A stretch of 64,000 nt of DNA, taken from positions 2,910,501 through 2,974,500 of the forward strand of contig NC_015844.1 of assembly GCF_000973105.1 (NCBI RefSeq). Direction: 5' to 3'. Both the position numbers and the translations under genes were made by a program. The stretch comes from Zobellia galactanivorans. Its GTDB lineage: Bacteria > Bacteroidota > Bacteroidia > Flavobacteriales > Flavobacteriaceae. Below, piece after piece: positions 25,565 to 35,274 of this stretch (the first letter of the stretch is position 1; every line of letters starts with the position of its first letter). The notes under the pieces were generated by a model. The model worked only from the letters and a program-made list of their open reading frames with translations. It was not told the DNA's origin and ran no database searches.

Positions 25565-28500
25565 TTAGTTGTCGACACTTACCCGAACACCTTCTGAGTG
25601 ACTTGAAAACTCGGGGGCATACATGCTTTGGATCGTTGTAATGCCATTGCTGAATTCCCCGGCGTTGTTTACCCTTAAGTCGTATTCGAAAACAAATACC
25701 CCTTTGGGTAGATAGTCGAAAAAGAAGTTGGTGCTGGCGTCTTTTGTACTTTCATAATACCCTAAACCATCTTGCCATTTGTACCTTGAAATTACATTCA
25801 AGGGTTCAAAACCTGCGGCACGCATATCCTTCATATGAACAAATTCCATATCGCGGTCAGAACGCAGTTCGATTCGTACGCGTACCAAGTCGCCTACTTG
25901 TAATGGCGTGGCATCGGTAATTTCCGAAATTTTCTCGCCCGTATCGGTATTCTTTTTTAGGAACAACTTTTTCTTGAGTTTTAGGGGGGTGTCGGCCGAA
26001 GTTATTTTATCCAAATCTTCAAAATATTGCCAGTACAGGGCGCCCCAAGCGATACCATCGCCTTTTTTGCTGAGCTGTACCTCTGCCATTTTTGGTTCTA
26101 TTTCATTGCTGTTCCAAGAAGTTTTAAAATAACCTGTTCCGGCTTCGACTTTGGTGTTTTCCAACTTTTCGGGGCGGATTTCGGTGCCTCCCAAGCGAAC
26201 GTCTACGGCATCGGTCACCGAAAGCCAGTCGCTACCTTGAAGCAATAGGGCATAAACCGCATCGGTGGTAGATTTCGTGGTAGACCATTGGTTGGTTTGC
26301 TTGTGCTTTAAGAGCCAAATCTTAAGGTTGTCAATGGTCTTTATGTCGCCTTCTATTTCCCCGAAAGCCTCGATCAAGAGCGCCTGTGTTTCAATAGGGG
26401 CTTGGTACCAGTACCATGAAGGCGTATTTTCCTTCCAATACATACCGAGTTCTTCCGAAACGATGCTGTTCTCTTTTAACGACCTTAGGATCTTCTTGGA
26501 AGTGGTAGTGTCGCCCGTCCTATTCAATATTAAGGCCAACATCCCTTTTGTATAAAGCGCTTTGTTGGTCCAATATGTTTGGGCTTGGTCTAGGTAATAA
26601 GACCTGATTTTGTCGACTTTCTTAGAGGTTTTAATGTCATTGAAGAAACTGCGCATATACAAATAATGGATTTGCGACTGGCTTAGATGATCGCTCTTGA
26701 GATTGGTAGCATATTTCTTCATGTTTTCGTACTCCTTTACAAAGGCATCATCTAAATAATGGACTGCCTTGGCGATCATTTCGTCTTGTTTGGCTTTTTC
26801 TTGGGGCACGACGGAAAGTTTTTCCAAGTGACCAAGTCCGGTAACGATATGTTGGGTGATAAAGCGGTTTTCACGCCCACCATTAAACCAGGACCACGCC
26901 CCATTAGACATTTGGTTTTGTTGGAGTTTGTTCAGGGCATTGGCCTGTTCGTTCTTCATTTTGTTGAGGTCGAACAAGAGGGCAATGCGTTTTTTCTGTT
27001 CCGTTTCCGATTGGGCATCCCTTAGCCATGGGGTTTCTTGGATTAAGAGCGATTTCAGCTCTTGGTTTTTTTCAAGGTTGCTGATCAGGGCATCGGAATT
27101 GGCCCATTGGTCGAATACTTCCTTAATTCTTTTGTTCGAATTTGCAATGTGGCTTGCCAAACTATTCGCGTAATATCGGGCAAAGGTTTGCTCGTTACAT
27201 TCGTAAGGGTACTCCATCAGATAGGGGAGGGCCTGTACGGCATACCATGCTGGGTTGGAAGTCACCTCAAGGGTAAGTTTGTGGTTTTTAAGGGTGGTCG
27301 AGGTGTGGTCCCTTAGCTTGTCCAGAACAAAGGTTTTGGTCTGGTTGCTTCGTACCCATAGGGGAAGGGTCTCGGTCACCAGCATGCGGTTGGTCAATAC
27401 AGGAAGTAGGCTTTGTTCGCCATCGCTAAAATTTCCTGCCTTGGCTATTACGGTGTATTGGACCGCCTGTAGGTTTTCGGGTATGTGCAATTGCCATGAC
27501 ACCTGGGTGTTTCCTAAGGAATCTACCGTAAAGGTATGTTCGGTCTTTGCATTTAAAAGTTGATCGGAAATATCCTTTCCCGAAATACCATCAACGAGAA
27601 CCAATTGGGCTTGTCCCGATAATTTTTTGTCGCTTAGGTTCGCAATTTTACTGCTTATGGTAATCTTGTCGCCTTCCCGTAGAAAGCGCGGGGCATTGGG
27701 TATGACCATCAATTCTTTTTGGGTAACGGTCTGAAGGGTCCTTACCGAACTCTGCAAAGATTTGGTATGTGCTATCAATTGCAATTTCCATTTGGTAAGG
27801 GCTTCTGGCGTAGTGAAGTTAAAAGAAACATTACCTTCTTTATCGGTGCGTAGTTCAGGAAAGAAAAAGGCGGTTTCCTGAAGGTTTTTACGGATTTGTA
27901 CGGCTTCCGGATCGTTTTTTGAACCGGGTTGCACTTGTGCTTGTGCCGGAGTAAGGGCCGCCTTATCCATTTCGTCCGCTTGGGGAGCTTGGGCCGATAT
28001 TTCGGCAACATCTTCCAATTCTGACTCCTCAGCCATGATACCTAGGGGAGCTTCTTCATGCATCGACATTTTTCTCGATAAGGAGTTGCGATAATAGTTG
28101 GTGTGCCTAAATTGTAATCCAAACCAGTTAAAGGAGTCGTATCCTTGGTAAGGGTAGCCATGCTGAGGTATATAAAGATAGGAGCGAAAGGAGTTTGTTC
28201 CATAACTTGTACGGGCGTTGGCATAGAGGGAAGCGTAATACGAACGGCGTGCAAGCGGATTGAAATTCCATGAATGATATCGAAAAACATCCAAGGAGGC
28301 GTCGTACATGCTGGCCAAAAGCTCTGCCGATGTTTTTTCGCCTTCAGGCCCCTTTATTTTAAACGACCAAGTTTCATCGGTTCCGGGTTGCAATTTATCC
28401 CTAAAAGTGGTGGTTTCAATTTCGAGTTGGTTTTCAGGGTAAGGTACGATTACCGAAAGATTGCCCGATTGAAATGAATTATAGGCAGAATACATATAGT

Positions 28501-31500
28501 TGATGGCGAAGCCCCCCAAATCATCCTCGGTAACGGGTATACTGATAGACTTTGAGTTTTGGCTCAAACGTACTTTGTGGATGTCGACAAGCTTTCTCCC
28601 TTTTTCAACAAAAACCGTTACGGTCAGATCTTCTGAATTGGAGTAAAGTGTAACTTCTACCTTGTCGCCAACGTTATAGCGCTGTTTGTTCGTTTTGATA
28701 TCGAACAAGCCGTTGTCCGCTAGTTGCTTGTCGTTTTCGCCAATAAGCGTGGTTATTGCCTTTTCTTGAACAAGTTGGCCGAATTTATCCTTGGTTTCAA
28801 GTTCTATGATATATTTTCCCGATGTATAGTTTTTAAGGTTTTTGATGCTGAACTGCGTAGATTTTTCAGTATCGAAATCGGTTTGCCAGACCAGTTTGCC
28901 TTTGTCCCAGTTTACGGCCTTGTCCTCTCCGTCGTAAGCCTCATGAGGAAACAAGGTACGGTATTCTTCCTTGCTCCAATTTTTATAGTCCGGCGCCGGC
29001 CATGGCCTGTTTCGTAAAACTTGGTCGGGGGCCTGTAGTTTGTACATTTTCAATGTTCCTTTTGAAGGAACGGGCTGTCCGTTAAGGTTTGTGGTGGAAA
29101 TGTGTATTTGATCTTCGTTTTTGACCTTGTCCCACTGCTCGGGAGCATCGATATGGGCAACTACCGAATGGTAGCCTACCGAAACAAAGGTAGTGGTGCT
29201 GTGGGTCTCTCCGTTGAGGTCGGTAACATCGGCCGTAATTTCATAATTGAAGGTGGGCAGGGCTTCTTTTGACGCACTGTTGTCGGGGATGGCCTTAAAG
29301 GTGATGTCGTAGTTGCCCGAAGCATCCGTAGTTGTTTCACCTTGGGCTATTTCTTGGGGAGCGTTATCGTAATAGGGCATGCGCCAATAGAACCAACGAG
29401 GGAAATACACGGCCCGTTTTACGCGATAGCTCACTTTGGCATCGGTAATTTTACTTCCGGCATATGCTGTAGCGACACCAGTAACGGTAATACTGTCGTT
29501 TACTTTATAGCTTTCGGTGACGGGCTTGAACGAGGTTTCGAATTTAGGGCGCTTGTATTCCTCCACGGAGAAATATTGGGTGTGCCCGGCCGTTTTTGAA
29601 AGGTTATCGGCTGTTATATGGAAATCACCTGTCAACCCTGAATTCGGTAAGATGAATTCCCCGTTAAAAGAACCGAATTCGTTGGTGGTGAACTCAAGGT
29701 CCGATACTTTTTGGCCATTCGCGTCATAAAGGCCTACGGTGACGGCTTCATTCGCTACAACCTCTGATTTTTTCTCAAAAGTTTCCATAAGGATCCCTTT
29801 GAAGTAGACAGGCTGTCCCGGTCGGTATATGCTTCGGTCGGTAAATAGAAAGAGACGTTTTTGAGCATCGTTGTTTTTGTACTCTATACGTTTATTGTTT
29901 ACATAATATTCCCCAAAGAAGGCGGTCTCGCCATTATACTTCACTTCAATATTTACATCGTTCCAATAGTCATCGGTTAGGGCTAGGGTTACAAACCCTG
30001 TTTTATCGGTATGTTTCGTCTTGGTCAGATAAGGTTTGTTGTAATTTTTAAGATAGGTAAACCTCAATTTTGCGTTTGAAATGGGGAGGCCCGTAGTCCT
30101 GTCGATGATTTGGTAGCGTTGTTCCGTGTTGCTACTGATTTCCGTCAAGGCCATATTGGTCGCTTGAACGTGACTAAAGGCAAAATTTTCATCGCTTTTC
30201 TTTTCCGGAGAAGCTAAGATGATGTACTGTCCGTTTTCCAGTGGCGGAAGCAATACCTCTATGCTGTGCTGTTGATAGTCTTTTTCATTTTTCAATGGAG
30301 CCGACCAAGTTTTTGCCGGTTTCAGTTTTTGAATAAAGTCGTATTGCTCGTCTTGTGGGTAAAGATCCTGTAGTTTCTTGATTTGGTCGTTGTTGACCCT
30401 ATAGGCGGTCAGTTGTAGTTCCGTTAGGTTTTTATAATTGACCAATAGTTTTGCGGGCTGGTTTACCGGAATATGCTTTTCCGTTACAAGGGAAAGACCA
30501 GGGGCCAGGATCTCCAACCGTAGCGCCTTGCATTTTTCGGCGCCCATACTACCTGGGAATTCGGCAATAACCTTATCGCATAAGCTTAGTGCTTCCTTCT
30601 TTTTCCAGCGGATTTCCTTGTTGGTTTTAGAATGATAAGTTTGCCCCTGAATGTTGTACAGTGCGGCCAGTTCATAGTTGTAGAGCGCAGAAAGTTCATG
30701 GTGCTTTAGGTGTTCTACCGAATTTTTTAAGGTTTCCTCGTAATAGGTATCCTTGTTGGGGAAAGTGGCGTTCCGGTATACGAAATTCATACGCTCGATA
30801 TCGACCATGACCAAAGGTTCCAATTTGGGGTCATCGAAGTGAAAACGTATAAGTTCTTGATAGGTTTGCAGGGCTTTCGCCTGTAGCGAAGTTTCGTCTT
30901 TTGTGCTCAAGTCATGATGCACAAACTGATAGGCTTCGCATAAGGTTTCCGGATCGTTGATTTCGTATTTGTCGGCGGGTCGGGTAATCGCGGTTTCGGT
31001 GGTCTTATAAAATTGAAGTGCCGTATGGGCAAGCAAATCGTAAAGGCTAGGGCGGAAGGTCTCCGAGTTTTCCTGTTGGCTCAATAATTCTTTGACGCTT
31101 TCTAAACCGGTCTTTTGAAGCTTGTTTTTGTTTTCAAGGGAAGCCTTAAAGTGAATGTCTATTTCATGGAATAGGGTAGTGAGGTCCCATGTGCGAAAAT
31201 CGATGCTGTCTACCTTGGTTTCGGTAGTGGTACGGTCGTAAAATAGATATTGGTTGTTTTGGAAATATTGCCAGTAGAGATTCGCCAAATAGTTCTCTAG
31301 GATGTTTTTCGTAGGGAAATCGGCTGTTTCGATTTCCGATTTAAAACGGTTGATGATGTTCAGCTGGGCGTCTTCCTCCAAGGTCATGGCATATTTGGAG
31401 GTAAACAGTAAAGCCTTTACGATCTGTTCTGGATTCTTTTCTTTTTTCGCCTTTTCGGAAATACTTTCCACAACTTTTAAGGCTGACTTGGTCAGCGCCT

Positions 31501-31615
31501 CGCTCTCGAGTTTTTGCACGCTTTTCCAAAGCGATGTATAGGAATCTCCGTTGTCTTGTGCTGGTAGCATTTGCGAAAAAAGGATTAGGGTAAATATCAA
31601 GGACAATTTTTTCAT
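25565..31615 (-). CDS. Bacterial alpha-2-macroglobulin family protein with thioester
   Basis: This very large (2016 aa) exported protein has a Sec signal ending MLPAQ, an N-terminal helical region of about 350 residues, macroglobulin (MG) repeats with an MG2-type block (RLFLFTDRSIYRPGQPVYFKG), an A2M domain (ELRTDKEGNVSFNFTTPEALTKWKL), and the thioester motif CNEQ with Cys1473 and Gln1476 (PYECNEQTFARYY) in a helical toroid. The family is thought to trap attacking proteases covalently in the periplasm. A low-complexity acidic stretch at about residues 1180-1230 just before the A2M domain is where the bait region would be. It lacks a lipobox Cys and no pbpC is adjacent, unlike E. coli YfhM. 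Confidence 0.92.
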   Translation of the reverse strand: MKKLSLIFTLILFSQMLPAQDNGDSYTSLWKSVQKLESEALTKSALKVVESISEKAKKEKNPEQIVKALLFTSKYAMTLEEDAQLNIINRFKSEIETADFPTKNILENYLANLYWQYFQNNQYLFYDRTTTETKVDSIDFRTWDLTTLFHEIDIHFKASLENKNKLQKTGLESVKELLSQQENSETFRPSLYDLLAHTALQFYKTTETAITRPADKYEINDPETLCEAYQFVHHDLSTKDETSLQAKALQTYQELIRFHFDDPKLEPLVMVDIERMNFVYRNATFPNKDTYYEETLKNSVEHLKHHELSALYNYELAALYNIQGQTYHSKTNKEIRWKKKEALSLCDKVIAEFPGSMGAEKCKALRLEILAPGLSLVTEKHIPVNQPAKLLVNYKNLTELQLTAYRVNNDQIKKLQDLYPQDEQYDFIQKLKPAKTWSAPLKNEKDYQQHSIEVLLPPLENGQYIILASPEKKSDENFAFSHVQATNMALTEISSNTEQRYQIIDRTTGLPISNAKLRFTYLKNYNKPYLTKTKHTDKTGFVTLALTDDYWNDVNIEVKYNGETAFFGEYYVNNKRIEYKNNDAQKRLFLFTDRSIYRPGQPVYFKGILMETFEKKSEVVANEAVTVGLYDANGQKVSDLEFTTNEFGSFNGEFILPNSGLTGDFHITADNLSKTAGHTQYFSVEEYKRPKFETSFKPVTESYKVNDSITVTGVATAYAGSKITDAKVSYRVKRAVYFPRWFYWRMPYYDNAPQEIAQGETTTDASGNYDITFKAIPDNSASKEALPTFNYEITADVTDLNGETHSTTTFVSVGYHSVVAHIDAPEQWDKVKNEDQIHISTTNLNGQPVPSKGTLKMYKLQAPDQVLRNRPWPAPDYKNWSKEEYRTLFPHEAYDGEDKAVNWDKGKLVWQTDFDTEKSTQFSIKNLKNYTSGKYIIELETKDKFGQLVQEKAITTLIGENDKQLADNGLFDIKTNKQRYNVGDKVEVTLYSNSEDLTVTVFVEKGRKLVDIHKVRLSQNSKSISIPVTEDDLGGFAINYMYSAYNSFQSGNLSVIVPYPENQLEIETTTFRDKLQPGTDETWSFKIKGPEGEKTSAELLASMYDASLDVFRYHSWNFNPLARRSYYASLYANARTSYGTNSFRSYLYIPQHGYPYQGYDSFNWFGLQFRHTNYYRNSLSRKMSMHEEAPLGIMAEESELEDVAEISAQAPQADEMDKAALTPAQAQVQPGSKNDPEAVQIRKNLQETAFFFPELRTDKEGNVSFNFTTPEALTKWKLQLIAHTKSLQSSVRTLQTVTQKELMVIPNAPRFLREGDKITISSKIANLSDKKLSGQAQLVLVDGISGKDISDQLLNAKTEHTFTVDSLGNTQVSWQLHIPENLQAVQYTVIAKAGNFSDGEQSLLPVLTNRMLVTETLPLWVRSNQTKTFVLDKLRDHTSTTLKNHKLTLEVTSNPAWYAVQALPYLMEYPYECNEQTFARYYANSLASHIANSNKRIKEVFDQWANSDALISNLEKNQELKSLLIQETPWLRDAQSETEQKKRIALLFDLNKMKNEQANALNKLQQNQMSNGAWSWFNGGRENRFITQHIVTGLGHLEKLSVVPQEKAKQDEMIAKAVHYLDDAFVKEYENMKKYATNLKSDHLSQSQIHYLYMRSFFNDIKTSKKVDKIRSYYLDQAQTYWTNKALYTKGMLALILNRTGDTTTSKKILRSLKENSIVSEELGMYWKENTPSWYWYQAPIETQALLIEAFGEIEGDIKTIDNLKIWLLKHKQTNQWSTTKSTTDAVYALLLQGSDWLSVTDAVDVRLGGTEIRPEKLENTKVEAGTGYFKTSWNSNEIEPKMAEVQLSKKGDGIAWGALYWQYFEDLDKITSADTPLKLKKKLFLKKNTDTGEKISEITDATPLQVGDLVRVRIELRSDRDMEFVHMKDMRAAGFEPLNVISRYKWQDGLGYYESTKDASTNFFFDYLPKGVFVFEYDLRVNNAGEFSNGITTIQSMYAPEFSSHSEGVRVSVDN

Positions 31616-31851
31616 AGTATAAGATTATAGAACAAAACTGGGCAAAATCAGTGCCAAGCAAAACGCTAAATGAGTGAACGAGGGCATTGGGTTAGGGAAT
31701 AGGATGTTTTAAACAATAGGAAACAACTTACAATTTAAAATCCTAACGTGCTGATGCCTTAAAATATTAGGTTTTAATGCCTGTATTTTTTTCTCTTTAT
31801 AAGATCATCTTTCCTTCTAGTCGATAGAAGAAGGGGCTACAGGGGGAGCGG

Positions 31852-32637
31852 TTATAAACTTTTTAAGAGTCCACCATCAATAGGTATTTGGGTACCGGTG
31901 ATATAGGCAGCTTGGTCTGAGGCCAAAAAAGTGGCGAGATACCCGTATTCTTTTGGGTCTCCAATACGCTTGACCGGGACTCTAGACTCCATATCGGCAA
32001 GTACTTCGTCTTCCGAAATGCCCAATTGCTCCGCTTTTTTTGCGTTAAGTTGAGTGATACGTTCGGTGTCGAAGTAGCCCGTAAGTACACTGTTTACGGT
32101 TATTCCGTAAGGTCCCACGTCATTGGCCAATGATTTGGCCCAGGTAACTACGGCGGCCCTGATGGTGTTTGAAAGCGCCAAATACGACAAGGGTTCCTTT
32201 ACCGAAACAGAGGCGACGTTTATGATCCGGCCCCATTTGTTATTCTTCATGTGTTCCAGCGCCAGTTCGGTAGTGTAGGATACGGTCTTAAATAGGAGGT
32301 CGAAGGCTTCTTGGTAATCGGAAGTCTGTTTTTCCAGGGCGCTTCCGGCTGAGGGACCTTGGGTGTTGTTGACCAAGATATCGATATTGTGGTTTTCAAA
32401 ATAGTGATATATGGTTTCGCGGTAGCCGTGAAAATCTGAAAAATCGACCACCAAATAGCTATGTTCCTGGCCTTGGTCGGTCGGTAGTTCGTGTACTATT
32501 TTTTTGAGCTTTTCCCCACTTCTTGACATGAGGGTTACATTTGCCCCGCTTTCGGCCAGTTGCTGGGCTATGGCCTTGCCTATTCCACCTGAGCTGCCGC
32601 CTACTAATGCGTTTTTTCCTTTTAAAGAGATATTCAT
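31852..32637 (-). CDS. SDR-family oxidoreductase, divergent active site
   Basis: The 261-aa protein has the short-chain dehydrogenase fold: the nucleotide-binding GGSSGGIG (13-20), VDFSD, NNTQGP in place of NNAG, Ser143 in INVAS, and the C-terminal ITGTQIPIDGG. The catalytic YxxxK motif is altered: Tyr152 is followed by LALSN, so Ser156 stands where Lys is required. This suggests a changed or lost hydride-transfer activity, as in a known divergent SDR subgroup. It is FabG-like overall. It precedes a cupin gene by 34 bp in the opposite order (cupin first, then SDR) on the minus strand. Confidence 0.85.
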   Translation of the reverse strand: MNISLKGKNALVGGSSGGIGKAIAQQLAESGANVTLMSRSGEKLKKIVHELPTDQGQEHSYLVVDFSDFHGYRETIYHYFENHNIDILVNNTQGPSAGSALEKQTSDYQEAFDLLFKTVSYTTELALEHMKNNKWGRIINVASVSVKEPLSYLALSNTIRAAVVTWAKSLANDVGPYGITVNSVLTGYFDTERITQLNAKKAEQLGISEDEVLADMESRVPVKRIGDPKEYGYLATFLASDQAAYITGTQIPIDGGLLKSL

Positions 32638-32671
32638 AGTGTAAGATTTTTTTGGGATTTTAATTCTGTTT

Positions 32672-32983
32672 TTATCGGTATGCTTCCCGTACGGGGCTAA
32701 ACACGTCTATAAGTTTGCAGGGCGTGAGGGCCTTGCCGCTATGGGGGCTATGGGGCGGTATGATAACGATGTCGTTTGCCTCGTAAATTTTTGTGTTTCC
32801 ATCGAGCGTAAATTCAAAACGGCCTTGCCGTATGTGCATTATTTGCTCGTTCATATGCGAGTGTTCGGGTACTTCGGCCCCTTCCTCCACTGTCCAAAAA
32901 GCTATGGACATATTTTCTGAATGCACCAGTTTACCGTGGTAGCCCGGCATAATTTCCTTTGAAGGAATATCGGATAGGTTCAT
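32672..32983 (-). CDS. Small cupin-domain protein
   Basis: The 103-aa single-domain cupin has motif 1 as AEVPEHSHMNEQIMHIRQGRFEF, with two His and a Glu/Gln as metal ligands, and motif 2 around DIVIIPPHSPHSGKAL. The ATG at 32983 (MNLSDIPSKEI) is chosen. The longer ATG at 33046 would start inside the terminator of the upstream operon and add an unrelated hydrophobic stretch. The substrate is unknown. It is likely co-transcribed with the SDR downstream. Confidence 0.85.
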   Translation of the reverse strand: MNLSDIPSKEIMPGYHGKLVHSENMSIAFWTVEEGAEVPEHSHMNEQIMHIRQGRFEFTLDGNTKIYEANDIVIIPPHSPHSGKALTPCKLIDVFSPVREAYR

Positions 32984-33034
32984 AACGTAGTATTGTCTAA
33001 CGAAGATATAAAGAATACCTACAGAAATGAAAAA

Positions 33035-33063
33035 GCCCCAAACCATATTTTCTGATTTGGGGC
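33035..33063 (-). terminator. Terminator of the T9SS adhesin-PorP-OmpA operon
   Basis: GCCCCAAA pairs with TTTGGGGC across a 13-base loop, followed on the minus strand by a T5 run. It lies 65 bp beyond the OmpA-family stop at 33128. Confidence 0.85.
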
Positions 33064-33127
33064 AAAGTTTAGGATGGTAATTATTGTTTGTGGAAACTTG
33101 TACTTCTACGGGTGTTTTATTTAAGGC

Positions 33128-35272
33128 TTATTCCCATTTTACGACGACAAGTTCACACCTTCTGTTCCACTCATGGTCTTCTTCGGTACAGCTTTCTTCG
33201 GTTTCGCATTTTACAATGGGCTTAGATTCGCCATAGCCCTTGGCAATGACCCGCTCTGGGGCTATACCGTTCTTGACCATAAATTCCTTTGCCGAATCGG
33301 CCCGTTTTTGGGAGAGGTCGCGGTTGTATTCCGCATTGCCCCGAATATCGGTATGGGTGCCTATTTCGATGACCATGCCTGGGTTTTGTTTCATGATGGC
33401 AATGACCTTTGCCAGACGTTGACGCGCTTCACGTCGTAAGTACCAGAGGCTATAGTCGAAATGGATTTCCTCGGTCTTGATGACGATGCGATTCTTTTCT
33501 TTGATAATGGCATCCTCTTTTGCAATGATCTCATCGATTTTTTTCAGACGCTCCCGTTTTTCCTTTTCTTGGTCGGCCTTTTGCTTGAGGGCCATTTCTT
33601 GCCCTTTTTTGATCCGTTCGAGTTCCGCGGCTTTTTCTTGCTCTTTTTGTCTTTTTATCTGGGCCGAGGCTTCTTTTTCGGCTGCTTCTTTTTGGGCGAG
33701 TAGCTCTTTTGCCTTTTGCGCTTCCCGTTCTTCAATGGAATATAGCGAAAGGGAACCGTCTTTTACGGCGTTTCTTTCGGTATCTGAAAAAATATTTTTT
33801 GAATTGTCTTCATATCCTTCCTTATAGGCCTTTATACGGTATTCGCTGGAGCAGGTAAGCTGAAATTTAAACGAGGCATCCTTGGCCGTCCTTATTTTTT
33901 CGATAAGCTTTCCGTTGCCATCTACAAGCTCGATATAGGCGCCGGGCAAGGGGAACTTGGTAGTTTTGTCGGTCAAAATACCGGCAACGAACTGTTTGCA
34001 ATCCTCTATGACCAAGGGCTTCGTTTCCGAAAAGGAGTAGATATCGTCGCTCCCTTTCCCACTAGGTCGATTCGAAGAAAAATAACCGCTGCCGGAATCG
34101 CGGTCCAATGACAAGGAAAAATCGTCGTAACCGCTATTTACGGGGAGTCCGAGGTTATCGGGTTTTGCGAAACCTCCGTTTTCTTTCTTGGAAACAAAAA
34201 CATCCAATAGGCCGAAACCGGGGTGGCCGTTAGAGGCAAAATAGAGGTTGCCGTTGTTGTCCACAAACGGAAACTGCTCTTTCTTATCGGTATTGATTTC
34301 CTTTCCTAAATTAATAGGGCTTCCAAAGAAACCGTCCTTCTGGATACTGACCATATATAGGTCGAACGACCCAAAACCGCCTTCGCGGTCCGATGAGAAA
34401 TAGAGTTTGGTTTCATCAGGACTCAAAGCGGGGTGTTCCGTAGAGAAATCGTCACTGTTGAAGGGGAGGGCTATGACGTTTTTCCAAGCGCCATCGATAT
34501 ATTCGGCACGGTAGATCTTTAGGTTGCTGACTTTATCGTCTTCGGTCTTCTTTTTACTGTTTCTGGTAAAATATATTGTTTTTCTATCCTTGGTAATGGC
34601 AAAGGTGCCTTCGTGCATTTTTGAATTGATCGTGTTGCTTAGGGAGGTACTTAAGCTGTCGCCCATACCGATTTTATCGATAGGATGGGAATAGATATCA
34701 AGGTAGTTTTCGTTGTTCCATCGGTATAGTTTGGACAGGGCGGAAGTTTGTTTTCGAGAAGCGCTATAGATCAGGTTTGAATCTATTCGTGCCGCCCCGA
34801 ATTCAGAGCTTGCCGTGTTGAGGTTAAGGTTTTTAATTTTAAAACGGTCACCTATGGCGCGAACATTTTCAATATAGGTGAAGTCTTCGGCTAGCTGTGA
34901 TGCCTTGTCGCCTTGATCCTGTTCGGTATAAAAATGCAACAGTGTTTGTTGGGCTTTTTCGTATTCCCCAATAGCCTTTAGCGATTGGTTGAGCTTAAAA
35001 TAGTAGCTTTCATCAAGGTTTTCCCCGTAGTTGGACACGAGATAGCCGTACCAACGGGCGGCCGACTTCATGTCGAAGGTGTGGTAATAGCAATCGGCCA
35101 GGTTTTTTATGAGTTTTGAACTCTTGTTGCGGGGCAATAATTGTTCGTATAGGGGAATGGCGTCACTATAGTAAGCACGTTCGAAATAGGTGTCGGCGCG
35201 TTTAAGTTCTTGCTGGGCAAAGGTCGGTACCGTAAGCCCCAGAATAAAACATATGAAGAGTATTTTTTTCAT
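33128..35272 (-). CDS. OmpA-family protein with PD40 repeats
   Basis: The 714-aa exported protein (signal ending TFAQ) has an N-terminal TPR-like helical part, then PD40/WD40-like beta-propeller repeats (LSPDETKLYFSSDREGGFGSFDLYMV, FPFVDNNGNLYFASNGHPGFGLLDVFV), a carboxypeptidase-regulatory-like strand domain (FVAGILTDKTTKFPLPGAYIEL), a charged Lys/Glu-rich helix (about 515-600), and a C-terminal OmpA peptidoglycan-binding domain (IEIGTHTDIRGNAEYNRDLSQKRA). It would tether an outer-membrane complex to peptidoglycan. Its gene starts 2 bp after PorP/SprF, so the two probably work together in secretion or anchoring of the adhesin encoded upstream. Confidence 0.93.
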   Translation of the reverse strand: MKKILFICFILGLTVPTFAQQELKRADTYFERAYYSDAIPLYEQLLPRNKSSKLIKNLADCYYHTFDMKSAARWYGYLVSNYGENLDESYYFKLNQSLKAIGEYEKAQQTLLHFYTEQDQGDKASQLAEDFTYIENVRAIGDRFKIKNLNLNTASSEFGAARIDSNLIYSASRKQTSALSKLYRWNNENYLDIYSHPIDKIGMGDSLSTSLSNTINSKMHEGTFAITKDRKTIYFTRNSKKKTEDDKVSNLKIYRAEYIDGAWKNVIALPFNSDDFSTEHPALSPDETKLYFSSDREGGFGSFDLYMVSIQKDGFFGSPINLGKEINTDKKEQFPFVDNNGNLYFASNGHPGFGLLDVFVSKKENGGFAKPDNLGLPVNSGYDDFSLSLDRDSGSGYFSSNRPSGKGSDDIYSFSETKPLVIEDCKQFVAGILTDKTTKFPLPGAYIELVDGNGKLIEKIRTAKDASFKFQLTCSSEYRIKAYKEGYEDNSKNIFSDTERNAVKDGSLSLYSIEEREAQKAKELLAQKEAAEKEASAQIKRQKEQEKAAELERIKKGQEMALKQKADQEKEKRERLKKIDEIIAKEDAIIKEKNRIVIKTEEIHFDYSLWYLRREARQRLAKVIAIMKQNPGMVIEIGTHTDIRGNAEYNRDLSQKRADSAKEFMVKNGIAPERVIAKGYGESKPIVKCETEESCTEEDHEWNRRCELVVVKWE

Positions 35273-35274
35273 GT

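Noticed and set aside
32984-33046. Longer cupin start at 33046
   Set aside because: The start codon falls in the terminator of the upstream operon, and the extension is a hydrophobic run not seen in cupins.
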